A stretch of DNA of 37,377 nt, from contig CAYMFM010000037.1 of NCBI GenBank assembly GCA_964389685.1, positions 1 through 37,377 of the forward strand. The letters run 5' to 3'. Under the pieces are notes generated by a model, which had not been told where the DNA came from, did no database searches, and saw only the letters and a program-made list of their open reading frames with translations. Origin of the DNA: G020353115 sp964389685. Lineage in GTDB: Bacteria > Bacteroidota > Bacteroidia > Bacteroidales > VadinHA17. Made by a program: the position numbers and the translations under genes. This document shows, piece after piece, positions 15,169-24,999 of this stretch. How positions within the stretch are numbered: position 1 is the first letter of the stretch; each line of letters starts with the position of its first letter.

Positions 15169-18100
15169 ATGCTACACAAGTATCGCTTACTGAACAACAT
15201 CGGTGGCTGGCTGGCATTTGCCATCGCCCTGGTTNNNNNNNNNNNNNNNNNNNNNNNNNNNNNNNNNNNNNNNNNNNNNNNNNNNNNNNNNNNNNNNNNN
15301 NNNNNNNNNNNNNNNNNNNNNNNNNNNNNNNNNNGTATCGCTTACTGAACAACATCGGTGGCTGGCTGGCATTTGCCATCGCCCTGGTTGTATATACCCT
15401 TACCGTGGAACCGACAGCCAGTTTCTGGGATTGCGGTGAGTTCATCGCCTCATCCTATAAGATGGAGGTGGGTCATCCGCCCGGAGCACCGCTCTTCATG
15501 GTGGTTGCACGGTTTTTCTCCCTGTTTGCAGGGAATGATGTTTCAAAAGTGGCGAAGATGATCAACATGATATCGGTGATAGCCAGTGCGCTTACCATTC
15601 TTTTTCTCTTCTGGACCATTTCACATCTTGCCCGGAAAATTATCGGAAAAGGGATGGAGTTATCAACCGGTCAAACCGTGATCATTCTGGGGAGTGCACT
15701 GGTAGGCTCCCTGGCGTATACCTTCTCCGACACCTTCTGGTTCTCAGCCGTAGAAGGGGAAGTATATGCAACATCTTCGCTTTTCACGGCGGTTGTTTTC
15801 TGGGCAATCCTGAAATGGGAGAATGCAGCTGACCAGAAGTATGCGAACCGCTGGTTGATCTTTATCGCTTACCTGATGGGCCTGTCCATCGGCATCCACC
15901 TGTTGAACTTGCTGGCAATACCCGCCATCGTGTTTGTCTATTACTTTAAGAAATTCAAACCTTCACGCAATGGGATTATCATTGCCTCTTTTGTGGCAAT
16001 CATTTTACTCGGAGGGATTATGTATGTGATCTTACCCTGGGTTGTTAAGCTTGGTTCATGGTTTGAACTGGCATTCGTGAACGGCATAGGGCTTCCCTAT
16101 AACTCAGGGATCACGGTCTATTTGCTGTTGCTTGCCGGAGGGTTGGTCTGGGGGATCTGGTATACCATAAGGAAGGGAAAAGTGATTCTGAATACCATTC
16201 TGCTTTGTGTTACGGTCATCATCATAGGTTATTCATCGTTCACACTGATCCTTATCCGGTCGCTGGCTGATCCGCCCATGGATCAGAACAACCCGGAGAC
16301 ACTCTTTTCCCTTCAGTATTACCTGAACCGGGAGCAGTATGGTGAGAGGCCATTGATTCGCGGACAATACTACAGCGCACCGCTGATCGATATCAAACCG
16401 GGGAAGAAGACCTATACAAAAATGGATGGGCGTTATGAGGTCACCAACCGGGATTTGGAATACGTTTTCGCTCCCGAGTTCGTTACCATTTTCCCAAGAA
16501 TGTACAGCCGTGATCCGGTGCACGTGGAAGATTATGAATACTGGGGCAAGATTGAGGGGACGAAGGTCTCCATGAGAACCGGATCAGGATCAACACAGGA
16601 AATGACCAAACCAACATTCGGGGAGAACCTGCGCTTCTTTTTCCGCTACCAGCTGGGTTATATGTACCTTCGCTATTTCATGTGGAATTTTGCGGGCAGG
16701 CAGAATGATATCCAGGGGCATGGCGATAACCTGAAGGGGAACTGGATCAGCGGGATCCGCTTTATCGATGAAGCACGACTGGGTAAACAGGATAACCTTC
16801 CGGAACAGTATAAAAACAACCCGGCCCGTAATACCTATTACCTGCTGCCCCTGTTGCTGGGATTGCTTGGCGTTTATTATTTGTATCAGCAGGACAAAAA
16901 GGACTTCTGGGTGATTCTGTTGCTCTTCTTTTTTACCGGGATAGCCATTGTCCTCTACCTGAACCAGACACCCCATCAACCCAGGGAACGCGATTATGCT
17001 TATGCCGGGTCCTTTTATGCATTTGCCATCTGGATCGGCCTGGGGGTGACCGCCATTTACCATTTCATCACGAAAAAAATCAAACCGCTTCCCGGAGCAG
17101 TCCTTAGTGTATCGGTTTGTATCCTGGCTGTCCCGTTAATCATGGCGTTTCAGAACTGGGATGATCATGACCGGTCAGGCAGATACACGGCAAGAGATTT
17201 TGGCGCCAACTACCTCAACTCCTGTGCGCCGAATGCCATTCTTTTTACAAATGGCGATAACGATACATTTCCCCTGTGGTATGCACAGGAGGTGGAAGGG
17301 ATCAGGACCGATGTCCGGGTGGTGAATTTAAGCTACCTGGGTGCAGACTGGTATGCCGACCAGATGAAACGGAAAGCCTATGAATCCGATCCGATACCAT
17401 TTTCACTTGAGAAAGAACAGTATATCCAGGGAACGAGGGATATCGTCCTGGTTGAAAACCGGATTAAGGATTATTATGACCTGAAAGAACTGATGGATTT
17501 TGTAGCCAATGATGATCCACGCACCCGGATACGTTCACCCTATGGGTTGAATGAAATGGTCGATTTCCTTCCCACGAATAAATTCAGCCTCACCATCGAT
17601 TCGCTCGATGTGATCCGGAAGGGAGTGGTACCCGAATGGTCGGCAGACCGGATCGCTCCTGAAATGAGGTGGCAGTATAACGATGACATTGTCTATAAGA
17701 ACCATCTGTTGTTTTTTGATCTCATGGCATCCAACGATTGGATACGACCCATATACATTGCCATTACGGTTCCCCGGGAACACTATATGGGTCTGGAGAA
17801 CTATTTCCAGGTGGAAGGGATGGCATACCGGATCGTACCGATTGAAGCCGGAAACGAAGAACTTGCGCTGGGGCGCATTGAAACGCGGATCATGTATGAC
17901 AACATGATGAACCGGTTCAAATGGGGTAATGCAAATGATCCGGATGTTTACCTGGATGAGAACAACTGCAGGATGTTATCCAACCTGAGAAACTCCTTTG
18001 GAAGGCTTGGACTGGCATTGATCGAAGAGGGTAAAATGGATTCTGCCCGTGTGGTGCTGGATTACTGCATGGAGATTGTTCCGAACGAACGGGTTCCGTT

Positions 18101-18380
18101 CAATTTCTGGGCTGTATCCCTGGCTGAAGGGTACTATAAACTGGGAGACACGGAAAAAGCAAACCGGATCGTGGAACAGATCGGTGAGATTTTCGGGGAT
18201 GAGCTGACCTACTTCTTCTCCATTCAGCGGAAATACAGGTCACGGCTCATGGATGATATCCAGCTTGCCCTGCATGTCTTCCAGCAGATCGTGATGCTGA
18301 CCGAAGAATACAACCAGACCGAGCTGAATACCCGGCTGAATGAACAGTTTGTCGGGTTTTATACACGCTATACGCAGTGA
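15169..18380 (+). CDS. DUF2723 / TMEM260-like protein O-mannosyltransferase, interrupted by a scaffold gap
   Basis: This is a polytopic GT-C-type glycosyltransferase with a large soluble C-terminal part. Merging the duplicated 55 bp at the gap links the ATG at 15169 in frame to the rest and gives about 1018 residues beginning MLHKYRLLNNIGGWLAFAIA. The first loop has PTASFWDCGEFIASSYKMEV, with the acidic Asp-Cys-Gly-Glu expected at a GT-C active site, followed by GHPPGAPLF. About ten hydrophobic spans follow; TPHQPRERDYAYAGSF is a second conserved block. The C-terminal third looks helical, TPR-like. The Pfam family includes human TMEM260, an O-mannosyltransferase. In this phylum protein O-glycosylation of exported proteins is common, so envelope protein glycosylation is the likely role. 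Confidence 0.88.
15180..15389. other. scaffold gap with 55-bp duplicated flanks
   Basis: Positions 15180-15234 recur exactly at 15335-15389 around 100 Ns. This is the same overlap length as at the first gap, which marks an assembly artefact. The frame is restored when the copies are merged. Confidence 0.93.
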
Positions 18381-18472
18381 TTGACCCGTTAAGATTATTT
18401 GATACATCAACTAAAAAGTTTGTGTGAACTAAGCAACCTTTGGTTATAAATTTTAAATATCACCATATTTTA

Positions 18473-18518
18473 AAAGCCTGAAAGGCTTTCATATGGTAGC
18501 ACAGGGCATCGCCCTGTG
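18473..18518. repeat. two adjacent hairpins in the gap before the deacetylase
   Basis: AAAGCCT-GAA-AGGCTTT (18473-18489) and CACAGGGC-ATC-GCCCTGTG (18500-18518) are perfect stems 10 bp apart. Both have three-base loops, like other palindromes in this window. No T-run follows. Confidence 0.7.
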
Positions 18519-18600
18519 AAAAGGGAAAGAAATTTAATGAGCCCTGTAAGGGGGTAATAGTTTTGAAATTTTTGATTCGGCATTCATTACGTTAACAACA

Positions 18601-19203
18601 ATGTACTTCACCCGACCACCATCCATACTCCGCAAATTATTCCCCGGATTGATTTGGACGATTCCTAATGATGAGAACAGGGTTTTTCTTACCTTTGATG
18701 ACGGACCCGATCCGGAGGTCACACCGTGGGTATTGGATTTGCTTGGCAAGCACAATGCAAAGGCAACTTTTTTCTGTTTGGGAAAGAATGTAGAGAAGTA
18801 TCCCGATCTGTTTCAGCGGATAAAGGATGAGGGACATGCGGTGGGAAACCATACCTACAGTCATCCGGATGGCTGGCGGACGAAAAACAGGGATTATTTT
18901 GCAGACATTGAACGGGCGGACCGGTTGATTGGCAGCAGATTATTCCGCCCTCCCTACGGCCGCATCACCCCCTCCCAGATCAGAGTGCTAAAGAAGAAAT
19001 ATAAGATTGTAATGTGGGATCTGCTACCCGGCGACTTCGATCCAAAAACATCAGTGGAGAAATGCACCAGAAGAATTGAAAAATACACCCAAAGCGGGTC
19101 GGTGGTGGTTTTGCATGAGAATAGAAAACAAAAGGATTTTTTAGTGTATTTCTTATCAAAAATATCAGAAAAGCTTCAAATGAAATCATTAGTCCATTCA
19201 TAA
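18601..19203 (+). CDS. polysaccharide deacetylase (NodB domain, CE4)
   Basis: A metal-dependent enzyme that removes N- or O-acetyl groups from a glycan such as peptidoglycan, chitooligosaccharide or an exopolysaccharide. All CE4 motifs are present in 200 residues: TFDDGPD (31-37; catalytic base and metal Asp), HTYSH (84-88; metal ligands), RPPYG (116-120), MWDLLPGDF (138-146) and VVLHE (169-173; catalytic His). There is no clear signal peptide, so the location is uncertain. The next gene (19231) begins 27 bp after the stop, which could put it in one transcript with the glycan island, although base composition changes sharply there. Confidence 0.92.
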   Translation: MYFTRPPSILRKLFPGLIWTIPNDENRVFLTFDDGPDPEVTPWVLDLLGKHNAKATFFCLGKNVEKYPDLFQRIKDEGHAVGNHTYSHPDGWRTKNRDYFADIERADRLIGSRLFRPPYGRITPSQIRVLKKKYKIVMWDLLPGDFDPKTSVEKCTRRIEKYTQSGSVVVLHENRKQKDFLVYFLSKISEKLQMKSLVHS

Positions 19204-19230
19204 GTTGTCTGAATATAAATCCATTCCAAT

Positions 19231-20742
19231 TTGGAAACTGAAAATATAAAAACTAAAATTTTTAAAAAAGGCAACATCGCCTATATTATTATTGTCCTTG
19301 GAATTTTTACTTTATTCCCATTCATTTATATCTCACAATATAACCATCCTTCTGCTGATGACTTTGGTCTAGCGGTTAGGCAAGCAGATCTATTGCAATC
19401 AGTTGTTAAGACATATAATAACTGGAGTGGGAGATATTTTGCGACAATAATGTCAAAAATAAATCCGCTCCGTTATGATTCCTTTCGAATGTTTAAAATT
19501 TCGCCCATAATTTTAATATGCTTGTTTGGGATAGCCATATCATCATTTATCCATCATTTATTCCGAAGGTACTATACATTAAAACATATATTTGCAATAT
19601 CATTTCTTTTAATATTTTTATTTTTTCTCCAAATGCCAAGTACATCGGAAGGTTTTTTTTGGTTTTCAGGATATATCACCTACTTGGTCCCATCCATATT
19701 AACAATTTTTCTAATGGTCGCTTTAATTAGCACCACTTCTATCAAAAGCAATTTTCCGAAGTTGGTTTTAACGATTATATCTTCAATCCTTTGTATTGTT
19801 ATCATTGGTTCAAATGAAATATCGTTATTGCTTGTAAATATGATCATCCTTTTTCTAAACATAAATTATAAACTTATAGGAAAAGGTTACAATAAGGTAT
19901 TACTATTTCTTCTTCTTATCTGTGTGATTTCAACTATTATTGAGATAATTGCACCTGGCAACTTTATTAGATTGGCCAAACAGGAATACGGAAATAATCT
20001 TAAATGGGCATTATTAGGATCACTCTTTTTAACTTTGACAAGTATTATAAAATGGAGTATCCCCGTAATAATTATATCAATTTTTTATAGTATCTACTGG
20101 GGTATACCTCTTGCAAAGAAAATTACTTCAGAGGGAATTACTATCGATATTGATTTTCGTTTATCTATTATATTTTATATTGCGTTTGTTTATTTATCAA
20201 TTTTTACTCATGTTTGGGTTACTGGCTATAACCCAGCAGGACGTGTATCTAATGTTATTTATTTGTTTTTTATAATAGGGTGGTTTATTAATCTTCAGCT
20301 TTTTTTAAATAAGCAAATCAAAGTATTAAAAAACCAGCAAGCGAAAATTTCAAACTTTCTACTCATTTGTTCCATTTTACTGGTATTATTACTCCCATTT
20401 AATTTGAGTTATAATATTTCTACTGCCTATATTGATTTGATCTCTGGAAAAGCCAAAAGTTATAATAATGAGCTTAATTTTAGATATCAATTAATAATGT
20501 CATGTGATGCGGATTCATGTGTTGTCCCAGCTTTATCTGAAATTCCTAAATCAATCTTTTTTAGTGATATCAAAGAAGAGCATCAAGAGAAAAATAATAA
20601 TAATGTTTGGTATTCTAGGTATTTTGAAAAATCCTATATATATCTGGATTCAGAAAATCCAGATATAAAATCAAATCAGGAAACATTAAAAGATTTCGGG
20701 AAGATGAAACGTAAAGAATGGTTTGATTCTCAAAAGAATTGA
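19231..20742 (+). CDS. polytopic membrane protein, DUF6056-like, probable GT-C glycosyltransferase
   Basis: The protein has about 503 residues and some eleven to twelve hydrophobic spans. The first extracytoplasmic loop reads NHPSADDFGLAVRQAD and then WSGRYFATIMSKINPL; this acidic pair plus W-x-GRY/F pattern is that of DUF6056-type and Gtr-like membrane proteins, thought to be GT-C glycosyltransferases using polyprenyl-linked sugars. Assignment is by pattern, not alignment. The start must be TTG at 19231: in-frame stops lie just upstream (last at 19216) and no ATG occurs before the conserved loop. A short soluble tail ends the protein. It is the first gene of the AT-rich island and could transfer or modify a lipid-linked sugar on the periplasmic side. 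Confidence 0.65.
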   Translation: METENIKTKIFKKGNIAYIIIVLGIFTLFPFIYISQYNHPSADDFGLAVRQADLLQSVVKTYNNWSGRYFATIMSKINPLRYDSFRMFKISPIILICLFGIAISSFIHHLFRRYYTLKHIFAISFLLIFLFFLQMPSTSEGFFWFSGYITYLVPSILTIFLMVALISTTSIKSNFPKLVLTIISSILCIVIIGSNEISLLLVNMIILFLNINYKLIGKGYNKVLLFLLLICVISTIIEIIAPGNFIRLAKQEYGNNLKWALLGSLFLTLTSIIKWSIPVIIISIFYSIYWGIPLAKKITSEGITIDIDFRLSIIFYIAFVYLSIFTHVWVTGYNPAGRVSNVIYLFFIIGWFINLQLFLNKQIKVLKNQQAKISNFLLICSILLVLLLPFNLSYNISTAYIDLISGKAKSYNNELNFRYQLIMSCDADSCVVPALSEIPKSIFFSDIKEEHQEKNNNNVWYSRYFEKSYIYLDSENPDIKSNQETLKDFGKMKRKEWFDSQKN

Positions 20743-20882
20743 CCTATAAGAATAAATAGATAAATGCTACTTTTTTGAATGATTTATTAAATTCCTGAAA
20801 TACATTTATTGAATTGTTGAAAAATCGAATAATAGACATACCTATTTATTGATATAAAGCAACTCACTAAAAAACAGAATTA

Positions 20883-22070
20883 TTGAATAGATCTCATTAT
20901 AAAGAAAGTATATTGTTTTGTTCTGCATTTACTCCTCCTCTTAATGCCGGGGGAGGTAAAAATGCCTATAATTTTGCCCGATTTCTTGCAGACAAAGGAT
21001 ATCCGGTTACTCTTCTTTCCCTGAACCGCAGAGGTAAACTTCCCGCAGTAAGTAAAGCAGGTGATTTGATTATCAGGAGAATACTCTATTTCAACCAGAA
21101 TATTTTTGCCAAACTGTTGTCCCTTTTTATCATCCTTCCGAATTACCTGTATTATGTATTTAAAAGTAATGTGGTTTTTATATATGGAGGGAATATTATT
21201 GGGTATGAAGTAATTATTTTATTTAGTAAACTACTTGGAAGAAAAGTGGTTTTTCAATCACTTTTGATTCATGACGATGATATTGAAACGTTGGTAAAAC
21301 GACGTTTTGCCGGGGCAGTAAGGAAATGGATTTTAAAACAAATTACTGTTTACTTTTCAATCAATCCTTTGTTTAAAAATTTATGGGTGAAAACCTATTC
21401 ATCCGGTGAAAAGATCTTTGAATCCCCTCAAGGTGTAAATACAAAGATTTTTTTTCCAGTATCATTGGATGAAAAGATGATGCTTCGAAACAAACTTAAT
21501 ATTCCTTCCGATGCATTTGTAATTATTACGGTTGGCTATCTAATTAAAAGAAAAGGTTTCCAGGAATTATTTGAGTCTTTAGCAAAAATGGTGATTCCAT
21601 TTTATTATTTTATAATCGGGAACTATTTTGTACCCCGAGATCATTATATGGCAGCTTTTAACTCTGAGATGGATGAATTATATCATATTGCTAAATCAAT
21701 GTTGGGTGAGAAGATTGTGTTCACCGGACCAAAAGAAAATGTTCATGAATACCTGCAGGCTTCGGATATTTTTATTCTCAATTCGATGAATGAAGGACTC
21801 CCAAATTCACTACTCGAAGCCATGGCATGTGGATTACCTTGTATAATTAGGAATATTCCGGGACGGTATGACTACATTGCTCAAAATAGGGAGAATATTT
21901 TTTTAGTAGAAGATGTCGCATTCATGATTAAAAATATCAATGAACTATTTAGCCAAAGCAATATCAGAAAAGGCATAGGTAAAGCAGCTATTAAAACAGT
22001 CTCTAAAAAAGCTTCGATCGATGTTGTATGGCAGCAGTTGATTGACAAACTTTTTATTCATGCCAGATAA
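20883..22070 (+). CDS. GT4-family glycosyltransferase
   Basis: A cytoplasmic GT-B enzyme of 395 residues that adds a sugar from a nucleotide donor to a growing glycan. The N-terminal acceptor domain has the glycine-rich start TPPLNAGGGKNAYNFARFL. The C-terminal donor domain has TVGYLIKRKGFQELFESL and the hallmark NEGLPNSLLEAMACGLPCI (E-x7-E). The start is TTG at 20883, as a stop at 20868 and the absence of ATG leave no other common start. A 140-bp AT-rich gap precedes it. The linkage and sugar are unknown. Confidence 0.87.
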   Translation: MNRSHYKESILFCSAFTPPLNAGGGKNAYNFARFLADKGYPVTLLSLNRRGKLPAVSKAGDLIIRRILYFNQNIFAKLLSLFIILPNYLYYVFKSNVVFIYGGNIIGYEVIILFSKLLGRKVVFQSLLIHDDDIETLVKRRFAGAVRKWILKQITVYFSINPLFKNLWVKTYSSGEKIFESPQGVNTKIFFPVSLDEKMMLRNKLNIPSDAFVIITVGYLIKRKGFQELFESLAKMVIPFYYFIIGNYFVPRDHYMAAFNSEMDELYHIAKSMLGEKIVFTGPKENVHEYLQASDIFILNSMNEGLPNSLLEAMACGLPCIIRNIPGRYDYIAQNRENIFLVEDVAFMIKNINELFSQSNIRKGIGKAAIKTVSKKASIDVVWQQLIDKLFIHAR

Positions 22071-23187
22071 TAAACCATCTAGAATACTTTATTTTGTCCA
22101 ATTGCCACCTCCAGTTCATGGAGTAAGTATGCTTAATCAATATATTACAACCAGTCAGGTATTAAATAAAGGATTTGATACACGAATACTGAGAATCCAT
22201 TTTTCCAATTCAATTGAAGAACTGCGCAGGAAATCTTTACTGAAGATATTTTCAGGTCTAAAGTTACTTGTTAAGCTAGCATTGATGATGAAGACTTTTA
22301 AACCCGATTTAGTTTATTTTTCTGTTATGCCAGTTGGGATTGGATTTCTACGCGATTTTATATACATCTTTATACTTAAAATGTATGATGCGAAATTGAT
22401 TTTCCATTTAAATAACAGGGGTGTTCCACATTATTACAGAAAATGGATTTGGAGGAAAATGTACCAGTATGCTTTTGGCAATGTATCCGTTATTCATGTT
22501 TCCCCAAATCTATTACGATCAGAAATTGATATATTAAGACTAAAAAACACCTTTACATATGTTGTCGCCAATACAACTTCTGATTTTAAGATTAGGAAAA
22601 AGCTTAACCATCCCGATTTCCCTGTTGTGCTTTTTATATCCAATTTATTTCAGGAAAAGGGTCTTCAGGTCTTATTAGAGTCTTTATTGAAAGTTCGAAA
22701 AACAATCCCTGGAGTGAGATTAAAAATATATGGTGCATCAAGAGGAAAGTGGGAAGATCGCCTATACAGAGAATTTGTTTCACATCATGGGATGTCAGAT
22801 TATGTTGAATTTAATGGACCAGTCTATAACCATAATAAGATTAGAGCATTTGAATCTGCAGATATTTTTGTATTTCCTTCCTATTTCGAGGAAGAATGTT
22901 TTCCCCTTTCAATTCTTGAAGCGATGCAAGCTGCATTGCCGATAATTGCCACAAGGATAGGTGCAATACCTGAAATGATAAAGGATGGAGAAGAAGGATT
23001 TTTGGTTGATCCGCTCTCGCCAGACCAGTTATCCTCAAGAATAATTGAACTTATTTCAGACCGGAAATTGAGGGATCGGTTAGGAGAAAATGCTTATCGC
23101 AGATTTACAAACAACTATAATCTAACAATATTCGAAACCAATATGAGAAAAATTTTCTTTTCGGTTCTAAAGGGGGAGAACAATTAA
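22060..23187 (+). CDS. GT4-family glycosyltransferase
   Basis: A second GT-B enzyme, about 375 residues from the ATG at 22060, which overlaps the previous gene by 11 bp and indicates translational coupling. VQLPPPVHGVSMLNQYI is the Gly-containing N-terminal loop. FISNLFQEKGLQVLLESL and FEEECFPLSILEAMQAALPI are the donor-site motifs, the latter with E-x7-E. GFLVDPLSPDQL follows. It shares little sequence with the first GT4 beyond family motifs, so the two likely add different sugars. The next gene starts 7 bp later. Confidence 0.88.
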   Translation: MPDNKPSRILYFVQLPPPVHGVSMLNQYITTSQVLNKGFDTRILRIHFSNSIEELRRKSLLKIFSGLKLLVKLALMMKTFKPDLVYFSVMPVGIGFLRDFIYIFILKMYDAKLIFHLNNRGVPHYYRKWIWRKMYQYAFGNVSVIHVSPNLLRSEIDILRLKNTFTYVVANTTSDFKIRKKLNHPDFPVVLFISNLFQEKGLQVLLESLLKVRKTIPGVRLKIYGASRGKWEDRLYREFVSHHGMSDYVEFNGPVYNHNKIRAFESADIFVFPSYFEEECFPLSILEAMQAALPIIATRIGAIPEMIKDGEEGFLVDPLSPDQLSSRIIELISDRKLRDRLGENAYRRFTNNYNLTIFETNMRKIFFSVLKGENN

Positions 23188-23194
23188 CTGCAGA

Positions 23195-24151
23195 ATGAAA
23201 TTAATTTTCATAACATATATTAACCGTTCTGGATCAACTTTCCTTGCTAATCTTTTAAGTAAATCACCTGAAGTATTAGTTTGTCCTGAAGCCGAGGTGA
23301 TCATGGACGAACTTTTAGTTAATCCGAATAATGGATTTCATTTTGATTTGGTTACAAAAAATAAATGGGAGAATATAATTTTAACTGATGAAAAATTGAA
23401 GTTTTGGGATTTAAAAACCGAAGACCTAAAGGAATTAGAGAATGTAAAAAGTAATTTTGAAGCATTTCATACCATTTTGAAGGTTTATCTGGGGAAAACG
23501 AAACCTGCAGCTTCAACTGTTGTTTATAAAGCGGAACGTCTGATTGATCTTTTTCAGGAGATCTTTGAGTCTTTCGGTGGGATTTATAATATGTATTTAG
23601 TCGCAATTATAAGAGATTGCCGGGCAGTATTTCAATCTCAACGGACAACTATACATCCGTATAATAACAGATCAATGAATATGAACCCTGTTGAAACAGT
23701 ATTATTATGGAACAAGTTTGTAAAAAGTTATTTCAGGATGAACGATAAGAAGAATCTTTATATGCTTAAGTATGAAAATCTTATTAGCGACCCCGAAAAT
23801 TCAATTTCCCTTTTGCAATTCAAACTCGGTTTGCCGAAAATAGAGACATGGTCTGAACAGGGTGATTTGTATCAAAGAATTCCTGAAAACCAGAGAAGTC
23901 TGCATAAAAACATTAATACTGGACCAATGGTTGAAAGAATTACAGATTGGGAAGATACGATAAGAAAATCTGATCGTTTCATCATTGACTTATTAGGGAG
24001 AAACTTGATTAAGAGACTTGAATATCAAATCTTTGAAAAACACTCTTTTAATTTGGGTTTTTATACATTGATCCTTTACTTCTGGCTACAATATGTTATA
24101 GCCATCCTTTTGGGGAAGATGATTTTTCATTTTAAAAGGATTATAAGATAA
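23195..24151 (+). CDS. sulfotransferase family protein with C-terminal membrane segment
   Basis: PAPS-dependent sulfotransferases move sulfate to a sugar or lipid hydroxyl. The 5'-phosphosulfate loop is visible at the N-terminus as YINRSGSTFLANLL (residues 8-21), and the 3'-phosphate site as IIRDCRAVFQSQRTT (near 136-150). The last 30 residues, FYTLILYFWLQYVIAILLGK and a basic end, form one hydrophobic span that probably anchors the enzyme to the membrane, which suits a lipid-linked acceptor. The gene overlaps the next one by one base (TAATG). A protein-tyrosine or steroid acceptor is unlikely in this context. Confidence 0.82.
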   Translation: MKLIFITYINRSGSTFLANLLSKSPEVLVCPEAEVIMDELLVNPNNGFHFDLVTKNKWENIILTDEKLKFWDLKTEDLKELENVKSNFEAFHTILKVYLGKTKPAASTVVYKAERLIDLFQEIFESFGGIYNMYLVAIIRDCRAVFQSQRTTIHPYNNRSMNMNPVETVLLWNKFVKSYFRMNDKKNLYMLKYENLISDPENSISLLQFKLGLPKIETWSEQGDLYQRIPENQRSLHKNINTGPMVERITDWEDTIRKSDRFIIDLLGRNLIKRLEYQIFEKHSFNLGFYTLILYFWLQYVIAILLGKMIFHFKRIIR

Positions 24152-24999
24152 TGGGAATTCCAGTTAGGGTAATTCTATCAAGAAAATTTGTTAAATCATT
24201 AGTTTTCGGATTTCTGAGGAGAAAGGAATTCATTAATCTTGAAAAGTTTTGCATTTTCATTGGTTATCAAAGAAGCGGACATAGCTTTATTGGAGCTCTA
24301 TTGGATGCACATTCCGAAGTTGCTATCGGAATGGAGGTTGATGTTCTGAACCTTGTCCAGCAAGGTTATAGTAAGAATCAAATACTTTTTATTTTAACAT
24401 ATAATTCATGGTTATTTGCAAATAAATTAAATAATGTTTGGACTGAATATTCCTATGCAGTTCCGGGACAGTATCAAGGAAGGTACAAACTTTTAAAACT
24501 GGTTGGCGATAAAAAGGGAGGGAAAAGCACATTATGGTTGGGTGAAGACCCCACCCTATTAGAAAAATTGAAACAAAAACTGGAGTTGCAAATCAAAATT
24601 CTTCACGTGATAAGGAATCCTTTTGATAATATTGCTACAATGGCCATCAGACATTTACCTGAAGATGGGAATTTGTCAAGGGATTTGTTACTTGAAAAAA
24701 TAACCCTCTATTTTCATAAGGTTAGGATAAACAAGGAATTAAAAGAAAAATACAATTCAGAGATCCTGGACATTTACCATGAAGATTTTATTCAGGATTC
24801 TGAAAAAACATTGGAAAAAATACTTAATTTTCTGGACTTACCTCGAAGTAAAGATTATATTAATGATTGCAAAAAAATCATTTACACTTCTCCGCATAAG
24901 AGTAGATTTGATATTGACTGGCCACAGGATCTGAAAGAAAAGATTCAATCTGAAATTTCCTCTTATAATTTCCTTAAAAGATATTCCTATGACGATTAA
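24151..24999 (+). CDS. sulfotransferase family protein
   Basis: A second, diverged sulfotransferase of 282 residues. FIGYQRSGHSFIGALLDAHS (about 36-55) is the 5'-PSB loop with Arg-Ser-Gly-His-Ser in place of the first enzyme's Arg-Ser-Gly-Ser-Thr. ILHVIRNPFDNIATMAIRH (about 150-168) carries the Arg and the Asn/Pro context of the 3'-PB site. There is no membrane span. The two enzymes differ enough to suggest two sulfated positions or two acceptors. The next gene overlaps it by 11 bp. Confidence 0.82.
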   Translation: MGIPVRVILSRKFVKSLVFGFLRRKEFINLEKFCIFIGYQRSGHSFIGALLDAHSEVAIGMEVDVLNLVQQGYSKNQILFILTYNSWLFANKLNNVWTEYSYAVPGQYQGRYKLLKLVGDKKGGKSTLWLGEDPTLLEKLKQKLELQIKILHVIRNPFDNIATMAIRHLPEDGNLSRDLLLEKITLYFHKVRINKELKEKYNSEILDIYHEDFIQDSEKTLEKILNFLDLPRSKDYINDCKKIIYTSPHKSRFDIDWPQDLKEKIQSEISSYNFLKRYSYDD

